Below are positions 13,924 to 21,458 of a stretch of 21,755 bases of DNA, piece by piece. The position numbers and the translations under genes are program-made. The stretch comes from JACPSX01 sp035288405 [NCBI: bacterium] (lineage in GTDB: Bacteria; JACPSX01). The notes below the pieces were generated by a model. The model saw only the letters and a list, made by a program, of their open reading frames with translations, ran no database searches and was not told the DNA's origin. Each line of letters starts with the position of its first letter. The stretch's first letter is position 1. The stretch is taken from contig DATEAK010000089.1 of the NCBI GenBank assembly GCA_035288405.1, forward strand, positions 1 through 21,755. The letters are read 5' to 3'.

Positions 13924-15234
13924 ATGACCTCTCCAATACCCCAGCAGGCCCATTACGTCATCATCGGAAACAGCGCGGCCGGTTTGAACGCAGTCGACGC
14001 CACTCGGGCCAGAGATCTATCTTCCTCTCTCCTGCTCATCGCGGATGAAGACACCCACGCTTACTCCCGCGTGGCAACCCCCTATTACATCAGCCGGGAG
14101 ATCGACGACTCGACCCTGTTTTACAAATCCCCGGAATACTATCAGCAGCGCCGGGTCACAACCCTATTGGGGCACCGGGTCGTCGCCCTCGACGCGGATA
14201 ACCATCAGGTGAAACTGGCAGAGGGTACGAGGATCTCTTACGGAAAGCTTCTCCTGGCCACCGGATCAACCCCTTCCCGGCCTCCGATTCAAGGCCTGGA
14301 GAAGGTCAAGGTGTTCCCCCATTGGACTCTGGCCCAAGCAAAAGACATTCTGGAACGTACTTGCCTCTCGGAAAGTGCAGCCGTCCTTGGCGGAGGGTTC
14401 ATCAGCCTTTTAACCCTCAATGCCATGAAGTCGCTCAAGCCCTCCATCCAATTCACCGTCATCGAGCGCCTCCCTCAAGTGATGCCGAACCTGCTGGACG
14501 AACAAGCCGCCCGCATGCTGGAACAGAGAATGACCACTCAAGGCATCCAGGTCAAAACCGGAGTTGAGGCCATCGAGTTAGCTGAACTCCCTGACGGAAA
14601 GACGAAAGTAACTCTGAGCGATGGTACTGAACAGAGAGTAGATATGGTCGTACTGGGAACCGGGGTCCGCCCGAATGTGGACTTCCTGGCAGGCTCAGGA
14701 CTGCAGATCCAGAGGGGAATCCTGGTCAACGAACGCATGGAAACGAACCTCCCCGATGTGTATGCCGCAGGGGATTGCGCCGAATCATTCGACCTGCTGA
14801 GCGGCGAGCGAGTCGTCCACGCCATTTGGCCCACCGCAGTCGAACAAGGGCGCGTGGCTGGCGCCAACATGGCGGGCGGCGCGAGTGCCTATCCAGGCAG
14901 TCTCAGCATGAACGTGCTGGACATCTTCGGTCTCACTTCCGCCTCCATCGGCATTTTTCAGGATCAGGCCGGGTTGGAGATGCTTCGCTTTTTCGATTTC
15001 AAGCGGGGAATTTACCGGAAGCTCGCCCTCAGGGAAGGGAAAAGAATTGTGGGACTCATTGCAGTGGGAAGTCCAGAAGAAGTGCACTACATGGGAACGA
15101 TCCAATCGGTGATCCGCCGCCAGATCGACGTGAGTCCGTGGAAAGACAAACTCCTTCAGAACCCCAACCTCTACGGTCGTATCGTCCTCGAAGCCAGCAA
15201 GGGGAAAAGCTCCTCTCCCCTTCCCACTGTCTAG
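13924..15234 (+). CDS. FAD/NAD(P)-dependent oxidoreductase (CooF-associated FNOR type)
   Basis: A 436-residue pyridine nucleotide-disulfide family flavoprotein. The N-terminal FAD-binding motif is VIIGNSAAGLNA (about 12-23), the central NAD(P)-binding glycine motif is AVLGGGFISL, and VYAAGDCAE is the second FAD contact. There is no redox-active CxxxxC next to the FAD site, so it is of the NADH:rubredoxin or ferredoxin reductase kind, not a disulfide reductase. YSRVATPYYIS near residue 45 is typical of the flavoproteins found next to CooF and CO dehydrogenase. It probably exchanges electrons between the polyferredoxin and NAD(P). The ATG at 13924 has AAGGAGG about 12 bases upstream, placed on the end of the ferredoxin gene. 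The gene converges with nfo, 26 bases away. Confidence 0.88.
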   Translation: MTSPIPQQAHYVIIGNSAAGLNAVDATRARDLSSSLLLIADEDTHAYSRVATPYYISREIDDSTLFYKSPEYYQQRRVTTLLGHRVVALDADNHQVKLAEGTRISYGKLLLATGSTPSRPPIQGLEKVKVFPHWTLAQAKDILERTCLSESAAVLGGGFISLLTLNAMKSLKPSIQFTVIERLPQVMPNLLDEQAARMLEQRMTTQGIQVKTGVEAIELAELPDGKTKVTLSDGTEQRVDMVVLGTGVRPNVDFLAGSGLQIQRGILVNERMETNLPDVYAAGDCAESFDLLSGERVVHAIWPTAVEQGRVAGANMAGGASAYPGSLSMNVLDIFGLTSASIGIFQDQAGLEMLRFFDFKRGIYRKLALREGKRIVGLIAVGSPEEVHYMGTIQSVIRRQIDVSPWKDKLLQNPNLYGRIVLEASKGKSSSPLPTV

Positions 15235-15272
15235 CGAGCTGCTGAAAAGCGCCTGTCGCGTTAGCTCTCTAG
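15231..15272. terminator. Possible bidirectional hairpin between convergent genes
   Basis: CTAG-GAGCT (15231-15240, one unpaired C) matches AGCTC-CTAG (15263-15272, one unpaired T). The arms cover the stop codons of both the flavoprotein gene and nfo. No T-tract follows on either side, so efficiency as an intrinsic terminator is doubtful. Confidence 0.35.
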
Positions 15273-16109
15273 AAGACTTCTGAGCTTGCGCAGATTCTTG
15301 CGATGGTTTTCCTCCGGGCCGGGTGTCTCCAGAATCATGGGAATGTCCCGAAGCTCGGGGCAGTTGAGTAGGAATCGGAAGGCAGTCAATCCTAATTCCC
15401 CCTCTCCAATGTGGTTGTGCCGGTCCACACGGCTGCCAAATTTTCCCTTGGAATCATTGAGGTGAATGGCGACAAGCCGCTCGATCCCAATAATCCGGTC
15501 AAATTCCTCCAGAACACGCCGGCAGCCTTCTTCGGTGCGTAAGTCGTATCCCGCCGCCAGCACATGACAGGTATCGAGACAGACCCCCACCCGTTCCCTA
15601 GCCTCATCCTCGATCCCTTCAATCATGGAACTGAGATGCTCAAAGCGGTAACCCAGAGAAGTCCCTTGGCCGGCCGTGGTCTCCAGAAGAATTTTCAGGC
15701 GTCCCCGTTGCGTCCGCAGCAAACGATTCATACATTGTACGAATACCTCGATTCCACGTTCTTCCCCCGCGCCTCGGTGCGCCCCCGGGTGCGTCACGAG
15801 GGCAAAGACCCCCAAGGCCTCACAGCGCTCCATCTCCGCCTGGAAAGCCGCCATGGACTTACGGCGTAGTTCAGGATCCGGAGAGGCTAGATTGATCAGA
15901 TAGGAATCGTGAACCAGTACGGGAGAAATACCGGTCTCCTGCAACGCGTTCCGGAAAGGTGCGATCTCCTCCGTTTTCACGGGTTCAGCGTGCCACTGGC
16001 TCGCGTTGCGGGTGAAGATCTGCATGGACTGGCAGCCGATCTCCCGCGCCAGACTCGGGGCTTTGTAAATTCCTCCCGCGATGGAAACGTGCGCGCCGAG
16101 AAGCGGCAT
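15261..16109 (-). CDS. nfo: Deoxyribonuclease IV (AP endonuclease)
   Basis: At 282 residues it has the normal length of Nfo. It contains the metal-binding set that holds the trinuclear zinc site: His in LVHDSYLINLAS, His in THPGAH, Glu in LLETTAGQG, Asp and His in CLDTCHVLAAGYD, His in IHLNDSKG, Asp and His in RVDRHNHIGEGELG, and Glu in ILETPG. It cleaves DNA 5' of abasic sites and oxidised bases in base excision repair. The ATG at 16109 lies 28 bases after the formate dehydrogenase stop with no terminator between, so it appears to be carried on the tail of the nuo/fdh operon. No strong Shine-Dalgarno is visible. Confidence 0.96.
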   Translation of the reverse strand: MPLLGAHVSIAGGIYKAPSLAREIGCQSMQIFTRNASQWHAEPVKTEEIAPFRNALQETGISPVLVHDSYLINLASPDPELRRKSMAAFQAEMERCEALGVFALVTHPGAHRGAGEERGIEVFVQCMNRLLRTQRGRLKILLETTAGQGTSLGYRFEHLSSMIEGIEDEARERVGVCLDTCHVLAAGYDLRTEEGCRRVLEEFDRIIGIERLVAIHLNDSKGKFGSRVDRHNHIGEGELGLTAFRFLLNCPELRDIPMILETPGPEENHRKNLRKLRSLLES

Positions 16110-16137
16110 CAGGGCAGTTTTTCAGTGATGGCCGGGG

Positions 16138-18840
16138 TCATTTCTTGGGTTCCGGCTCGAGGCGCACGGCGCACACCTTGTACTCGGGAATCCGTGAAGA
16201 GGGATCGTGGGCGGAGTTCGTCAGAAAATTAGCCGCCGATTCTTCGATTCGGACAAAGGGAACGAAGACTTCTCCCTCGCGCACCGCCACAGTGACTTTC
16301 GCCATCCCTGTTAATTCTCCCCGCCGCGATGAGAGACGGACCGGGGCTCCCGACTGGAGCCCGTAGCGCGAAGCGTCGTTCGGGTGAATTTCCACTTCGA
16401 GCTGTGGGGCCAGGGCAAGAAGGCCCTCGACCCTGCGGGTGAGCGTGCCGCCGTGCCAGTGATAGAGGATCCTGCCCGTATTGAGAATCAAGGGATATTC
16501 CTCGTCCGGTAACTCGTCCGCCGGAGTTCCCTGGTGCACGGCGACGAATTTCCCGCGCCCGCGGGGAAATCCGTCGCTGTACAGATAGCGCGTCCCCGGG
16601 TGATCAGGCGTTGGACAGGGCCACTGGATCCCTCCTTTCTCGAGCCGCTGATAATTGATGCCCGCCAGGAAGGGGACCAGAGAGGCCATCTCCGAGAAGG
16701 CCTGATCAGGACCGGTAAAGTCGAACCCCGCGACAGCGCGGCCCCGTTTTCGAAGAACCCGCCGCGCCACCTCGCAAATAATGTCCATATCGGGGCGCGT
16801 CTCACCGATCGGAGCGATCGCCCGCCTGACCCTTTGAACCCTGCGCTCGCTGTTGGTGAACGTGCCCTCTTTCTCCGCGAAGGAACAGGCCGGCAGCACC
16901 ACGTGGGCGATCTCCGCCGTCTCGTGCAGGAAAATATCCTGCACCACCAGAAACTCCAGTTTGGAGAGAGCTTCGCGGGCATGGTGCAGGTCCGCCTCGC
17001 TGAGCAGCGGATTTTCACCGACGATGTACATCGCCTTGAGTGTTCCGTCCATGGCGGCTTCCACCATTTCGGTAACCCGTAGCCCTTCATTCTCCAGAAT
17101 CGGAACCTCCCATTTTGCGGCAAACTTGGCACGGGCCTCCGCGTTTCTGACCAACTGGTAGCCCGGCAAAGAATCCGGGATGCAACCTGCGTCTCCGCAC
17201 CCCTGCACGTTGTTCTGGCCCCTCAAGGGAGAAATACCGCCGGCGGGTTTCCCCATCTGGCCTGTCACTAAAGCCAGGTTCAGGAGTGCATGGGCATTGG
17301 CGGTGCCGTTGATGTGCTGCGTGATTCCCATTCCCCAAATCAGGCACGACCCCCCGTGCGCCGGCCTGGCATAGTAACGAGCCGCCGCCCGCAAATCTTC
17401 CTCGGGAACTCCGGTGATCTGCGCGATCCTGCGGGGAGTACATTCTTCCAGAGAGGCTTTCCACTCTTCAAAATTCTCGGTGCGGTTCTCGATAAATTCC
17501 CGGTCTTCCAAACCCTCGTCCAACACGATCTTGGCCAGGCCGCTGAACAGCGCCGCGTCGGTTCCGGGATTCTCGCGAAGCCAGAGATCGGCATAGGAGC
17601 AGAGGTCGATCCACTTGGGGTTCACCACGATCAGCTTGGCCCCATGCTTTTGAACCGCTTTGCGGAAACGCACCGCAATCACGGGGTGGTTGGAAGAGCT
17701 ATCGGAGCCCACCACCATCAGGCAGCCGGCTTCCTCATAATCAATGTAGGAGTTACTCGTCGCACCGCTGCCCAGTGAAGTGAGCATGGCCTCCACGGAA
17801 GGAGAGTGGCAAAGCCGGGTGCAGTGATCGATGCTGTTTGTCCCCATGACCATCCGCACAAACTTCTGCATGACGTAACCGTCTTCGTTGGTGGCTTTGG
17901 CGGAAGCCAGGGCCGCAAACTCCTCCCCCCGATAGCCGGCCAGCCTCTCGGCGACCACGTCGAGGGCTTCTTCCCAGCTTGACTCCACCAGAGAGCCCCC
18001 TTTATGGATCAGGGGCTTTTGCAGACGGGACGGATGGTGAACAAACCCGGTACCAAAGCGTCCCTTGACGCACAGCATTCCCCGGCTGGAGGAATTTTCG
18101 GGAACGTCCTCCACCATCTCCAGCAGTTGCTCCTGAGGATTCACATGGAGAACGATGCCGCAGCCTACCCCGCAGTACGGGCAGGTGGTCTCCACCCGGC
18201 GCGCTACGGGCGCAGGTTCCCGCTTCGGGCGCAGGGCCTGAGTGGGGCAGGTTGCCACACACTGGCCGCAGGAGGTACAGATGGAACTCTCCATGAGGTG
18301 GTCCCCGAATACTCCCACACGGGTCTCATGTCCTTTTCCGATCAGGGCAATGGCGCCGATGTGTTGCACTTGCTGGCAGGCATCCACGCAGCGCCCGCAG
18401 AGGATGCAAAGGTTTCGATCCAAGACAAAAAATGATTTACTCTCGTCGATTGGATACCGGTGAATGGGAGGATAAGCGTCCGGGGAAATTGAGGTGTACT
18501 TTATGGCCTGGTCAAGCTGTGCTAGATTTTTCCGGCCTTCCCCATCGCCGGGGGTAAGCATCCCACGGGTCAGCTCCAACACACCGCGGCGAACCTTTTC
18601 AACTTCAGCAGAATGGGTGCGAACCACCATCCCCGGGCGGCAGGGCGTGGAGCAGGAAGCCGGAAAGCCCCGCACCCCCTCGATCTGCACGAGACACGTG
18701 CGGCAAGCTCCCAAGGCCGGACGTTCGGGCTCCTTGCACAGTTGGGAGAGGTAAATCCCGGCCCGGTTTACGGCATCGAGAACAGTCTCTCCCTCCAGGA
18801 ATTCGACGACGACATCATCGATCGTCAGCGTGCCGGCCAT
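16138..18840 (-). CDS. fdhA: Mo/W formate dehydrogenase catalytic subunit, NuoG-like N-terminus
   Basis: A 900-residue molybdopterin oxidoreductase. The N-terminal [2Fe-2S] domain has Cys35, 46, 49 and 63. A two-cluster ferredoxin region follows (Cys145/148/151/155 and 188/191/194/198). Next come the [4Fe-4S] motif of the Mo-bisPGD domain (CPYCGVGC, 220-227, and Cys257) and the catalytic CTRLCHSPS with Cys344-His345. The active-site codon is TGC (17811-17809), so this is a Cys, not Sec, enzyme. It should interconvert formate and CO2. Between the [2Fe-2S] domain and the ferredoxin region the usual HxxxCxxCxxxxxC of complex I cluster N5 is replaced by RGMLTPGDGEGRKN, with no cysteine or histidine. 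The ATG at 18840 is preferred over 18915 because AGGAGG lies upstream, homology begins here and overlap with the previous gene is avoided. It follows the nuoF-like gene. Confidence 0.92.
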   Translation of the reverse strand: MAGTLTIDDVVVEFLEGETVLDAVNRAGIYLSQLCKEPERPALGACRTCLVQIEGVRGFPASCSTPCRPGMVVRTHSAEVEKVRRGVLELTRGMLTPGDGEGRKNLAQLDQAIKYTSISPDAYPPIHRYPIDESKSFFVLDRNLCILCGRCVDACQQVQHIGAIALIGKGHETRVGVFGDHLMESSICTSCGQCVATCPTQALRPKREPAPVARRVETTCPYCGVGCGIVLHVNPQEQLLEMVEDVPENSSSRGMLCVKGRFGTGFVHHPSRLQKPLIHKGGSLVESSWEEALDVVAERLAGYRGEEFAALASAKATNEDGYVMQKFVRMVMGTNSIDHCTRLCHSPSVEAMLTSLGSGATSNSYIDYEEAGCLMVVGSDSSSNHPVIAVRFRKAVQKHGAKLIVVNPKWIDLCSYADLWLRENPGTDAALFSGLAKIVLDEGLEDREFIENRTENFEEWKASLEECTPRRIAQITGVPEEDLRAAARYYARPAHGGSCLIWGMGITQHINGTANAHALLNLALVTGQMGKPAGGISPLRGQNNVQGCGDAGCIPDSLPGYQLVRNAEARAKFAAKWEVPILENEGLRVTEMVEAAMDGTLKAMYIVGENPLLSEADLHHAREALSKLEFLVVQDIFLHETAEIAHVVLPACSFAEKEGTFTNSERRVQRVRRAIAPIGETRPDMDIICEVARRVLRKRGRAVAGFDFTGPDQAFSEMASLVPFLAGINYQRLEKGGIQWPCPTPDHPGTRYLYSDGFPRGRGKFVAVHQGTPADELPDEEYPLILNTGRILYHWHGGTLTRRVEGLLALAPQLEVEIHPNDASRYGLQSGAPVRLSSRRGELTGMAKVTVAVREGEVFVPFVRIEESAANFLTNSAHDPSSRIPEYKVCAVRLEPEPKK

Positions 18841-18886
18841 TTCCGTGATCCCCCTCCTCATCACCCTGGCCTTCGAGAAACACTTT

Positions 18887-20506
18887 TCAGGTCTCAGGAA
18901 AATATCGCAGACCACTCAAAACGGAATACGGTGCAGCTTGTCCTAAGCCGCACAGAGAAGCCAGGCGCACGACCTCACTTAGGTTTTCAATCTCGTCGGA
19001 AACAGTAGAGGGTACCCGACCTTGCTCCAATCGAGCTATCATAGCCGCCATCCGGGCTGTCCCTTCCCGGCACGGAGTGCACTTTCCACAAGATTCGTTC
19101 GCATTAAAGCGGATCAGGGTGTGGGCGATGTCAAGAATCGAGCAATGATCGTCGAGCGCAACCACTCCGCCGGAACCCAGCGGAAATTTTCCTCCAGGCT
19201 CCAAAGGCAGGTCAAGTTCCTGAGGAGGGATCAGACTCCCCGAGGGTCCTCCGAGCAGGACGGCCTTTAAGCCCGCTCCTCCTGCAACACCTCCGCCCAG
19301 CGAAAAAATCAGGTCCCGTAAGGTTCGCCCCAATTCCACCTCGGCAACTCCGGGCCGGGCCACATTCCCGGACAGGCCAAAGAGTTTGGTGCCATGAACC
19401 TTGCCTGTCCCCAGAGTCTGAAACCAGCCCGCCCCTTGCCCAATCAGCGCAGGCACATTGGACAAAGTCTCCACGTTGTTGATGACGGTGGGCTTCCCCC
19501 AAAGCCCCGACTCGACGGGAAATGGAGGCCGCACCCGCGGCATCGCCCGCCGACCCTCAATGGACTCCAGCAAGGCCGTCTCTTCTCCCAAAACAAATCC
19601 CCCGCTCCCCTGCCGCAACTCCACTTCGAAGGAAAAATCTGAACCGAGAATCCTCTTTCCAATGAGGCCTACACTGCGGGCCTGGTCCACCGCGCGGCTC
19701 AGACGTTGGAAGGACAACTTGGCCTCCCCGTTCACGAACAGGAAGCCGCGGCTGCTCCCCGCTGCATAGGCGGCAATGAGCATTCCCTCCAAGAGCCCGT
19801 GAGGATTTCCCTCCATAAGATGGCGATCCTTGAAAATTCCAGGCTCTCCCTCTTCCGCATTCACCACGAGATACTTGGGTTCTCCCGGCGCGGCCCGGCA
19901 GCCCTCCCACTTCACTGCAACGGGGAAATACGCGCCTCCCCGGCCCACCAGCCCTGACTCTTTCACTATCGCGATCACCTGGGAAGGATTCCCCTCGGTA
20001 AGGATCCCCGCCAAAGCCCCGTAGGCCCCGTGTCGCACGGCATCAAGTATGTCTTCGGGGTCGAGGAGGCCGCAGCGTTCCAGAAGAATCCGGCGCTGTC
20101 CCGCCAAGAACGGAATCGAGTTCACTCCCGGTAATCCGTTCTGAGAATCAGAACTCCACAGGAAGGCCTCTGGGGAAAAAGAGAGAGTCTGTTTCTTTAA
20201 GATCGCTGCCAGCGAAGCAGAAGCATTCGATGGTGTGATGGAACTATATGTCGCGGGAACTCCGTCGCCAAGCAAGGTGACTTGCACGGCTCCGTAGCAC
20301 ATTCCCGTGCATCCCGATTCCACGACGGCAACTCGGAGCCCGAGCTTTTCGATCCCCTTGCGGAGCTCCGCCGCGACTTCAAGAGCGCCGACCGCCTGCC
20401 CGCAACTTCCCGCACCCACCAGCAGGCGGGGCCCCGACGGCTCTTGGGACTGGGCACGGTCGCGTAACAAGCGCCATTGCTCCTGGGAGGTTCCCATGGC
20501 GCTCAC
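18887..20506 (-). CDS. NuoF-like NADH-binding subunit (FdsB/NuoF family)
   Basis: A 539-residue flavoprotein subunit. Residues 27-85 are a thioredoxin-like [2Fe-2S] domain remnant with Cys35, 66 and 70. The NuoF core holds the FMN/NADH glycine loop GRGGAYFP (189-196), EEGEPGIFKDR (218-228), and GSGGFVLGEETALLESIEG near 300. The C-terminal SLBB and cluster N3 region contains Cys473, 476, 479 and 519. It should oxidise NADH through FMN, or reduce NAD+ when electrons come from formate. The start is a GTG at 20506 that overlaps the nuoE-like stop by four bases (GTGA). The next gene, fdhA, starts 46 bases after its end. The fused N-terminal domain resembles FdsB and HydB more than the shorter complex I NuoF, so assignment to complex I or to a soluble formate dehydrogenase is open. 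Confidence 0.9.
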   Translation of the reverse strand: MSAMGTSQEQWRLLRDRAQSQEPSGPRLLVGAGSCGQAVGALEVAAELRKGIEKLGLRVAVVESGCTGMCYGAVQVTLLGDGVPATYSSITPSNASASLAAILKKQTLSFSPEAFLWSSDSQNGLPGVNSIPFLAGQRRILLERCGLLDPEDILDAVRHGAYGALAGILTEGNPSQVIAIVKESGLVGRGGAYFPVAVKWEGCRAAPGEPKYLVVNAEEGEPGIFKDRHLMEGNPHGLLEGMLIAAYAAGSSRGFLFVNGEAKLSFQRLSRAVDQARSVGLIGKRILGSDFSFEVELRQGSGGFVLGEETALLESIEGRRAMPRVRPPFPVESGLWGKPTVINNVETLSNVPALIGQGAGWFQTLGTGKVHGTKLFGLSGNVARPGVAEVELGRTLRDLIFSLGGGVAGGAGLKAVLLGGPSGSLIPPQELDLPLEPGGKFPLGSGGVVALDDHCSILDIAHTLIRFNANESCGKCTPCREGTARMAAMIARLEQGRVPSTVSDEIENLSEVVRLASLCGLGQAAPYSVLSGLRYFPET

Positions 20507-20973
20507 GCCCCTTTCGAATCATCTACCAGTGAGGCGGCTGACAAGGATTGCACCCGCCCTTTAAAAACCCCGTCCACTTCCAGAACCGGGGCTACCGAGC
20601 AAACAAAACAACATCCGACCTCTTCAAGAGTCACCTCACCGTCCGCTCTTGTTTCGCCGGGCCGTACTTTCAAATCCTCTGCCAGAGTGCGGAGAACTTC
20701 GAGGGAGCCCTTCACGCGGCAGCTCACCCCGGTACACACCCGGATCAGACGGCGGCCCGGGCAACGCAGGCGCAACTCGGGGTAATGCGTGGCAACTCCA
20801 TACACCTCGCTTTTGGGGACCCGAATATACTCGCTGACGCTATCCAGTGCCCACAGAGGGAGGTAGCTCAACTCCTCCTGCACTTTCTGCAGGGCGGGAA
20901 GCAGATAGGTTTGTTCCCGGGGAAAGATCTGCAGGACACGAAGGATCTGGTCTTCCTGAGATTCGGTTGTCAC
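20503..20973 (-). CDS. nuoE: NuoE-like [2Fe-2S] subunit
   Basis: A 156-residue thioredoxin-like ferredoxin with the four ligands of cluster N1a: Cys80 and Cys85 (CTGVSC) and Cys121 and Cys125 (GCCFVCSVAPV), plus one additional Cys122. The helical N-terminal part (LLPALQKVQEELSYLP, then SEVYGVATHY) is typical of NuoE / FdsG / HydC. It pairs with the NuoF-like subunit to form the NADH-oxidising module. The GTG start shares one base with the stop of nuoB (TAGTG), and GAGGAAG lies upstream. Overlaps on both sides indicate tight coupling within the operon. Confidence 0.9.
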   Translation of the reverse strand: MTTESQEDQILRVLQIFPREQTYLLPALQKVQEELSYLPLWALDSVSEYIRVPKSEVYGVATHYPELRLRCPGRRLIRVCTGVSCRVKGSLEVLRTLAEDLKVRPGETRADGEVTLEEVGCCFVCSVAPVLEVDGVFKGRVQSLSAASLVDDSKGA

Positions 20974-21452
20974 TACTTCCTCAACACTTTTTCCTGTTCG
21001 ATCTTTTTCTGGAGTTGTATGATCCCGTGGATGAGAGCTTCCGGCCTGGGTGGGCAGCCCACAACGTAAACATCGACGGGGATCACCTTATCCACCCCCT
21101 GCATGTGGCTGTATGAGTTATAAGGGCCTCCATTCGTCGCACAGGCACCCATAGAGATCACCCAGCGGGGTTCCGGCATCTGGTCGTACAAACGGCGAAT
21201 CAACTCCGCCATCTTATAGGTCACCGATCCCGCGACAATCATCACGTCCGACTGCCGAGGCGACGCCCGAAACAGAACTCCGAAGCGCTCAAAACCATCC
21301 CACCGGGAAGCTCCAGCGGCCATCATCTCAATGGCACAACACGCCAGCCCGAATGTCATGGGCCACAGGGAGGACTTACGGGCCCAATTGACCAACTTGT
21401 CGACGCTTGTCGTAACGACGTTTGCCCCAAACTGGCCTTCCAAAATTCCCAC
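20973..21452 (-). CDS. nuoB: NADH-quinone oxidoreductase subunit B
   Basis: A 159-residue protein matching NuoB closely, with the [4Fe-4S] N2 ligands Cys38, Cys39 ([10 protein letters not shown]), Cys104 (GACATNGG) and Cys133 ([11 protein letters not shown]). Other conserved segments are [15 protein letters not shown] and the [10 protein letters not shown] strand. N2 is the last cluster before quinone, so its presence ties this locus to a membrane complex I-type enzyme, not only to a soluble dehydrogenase. The GTG at 21452 has GGAGG eleven bases upstream. The closer GTG after that site is in another frame. It starts six bases after nuoI. Confidence 0.95.
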   Translation of the reverse strand: MGILEGQFGANVVTTSVDKLVNWARKSSLWPMTFGLACCAIEMMAAGASRWDGFERFGVLFRASPRQSDVMIVAGSVTYKMAELIRRLYDQMPEPRWVISMGACATNGGPYNSYSHMQGVDKVIPVDVYVVGCPPRPEALIHGIIQLQKKIEQEKVLRK

Positions 21453-21458
21453 GGACGT

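Noticed and set aside
17809-17811. Possible selenocysteine at the formate dehydrogenase active site
   Set aside because: The codon is TGC, so the residue is cysteine and no SECIS element needs to be invoked.
18841-18915. Upstream starts of the formate dehydrogenase gene
   Set aside because: The extension overlaps the nuoF-like gene and contains the Shine-Dalgarno of the ATG at 18840. The [2Fe-2S] domain begins just after that ATG.
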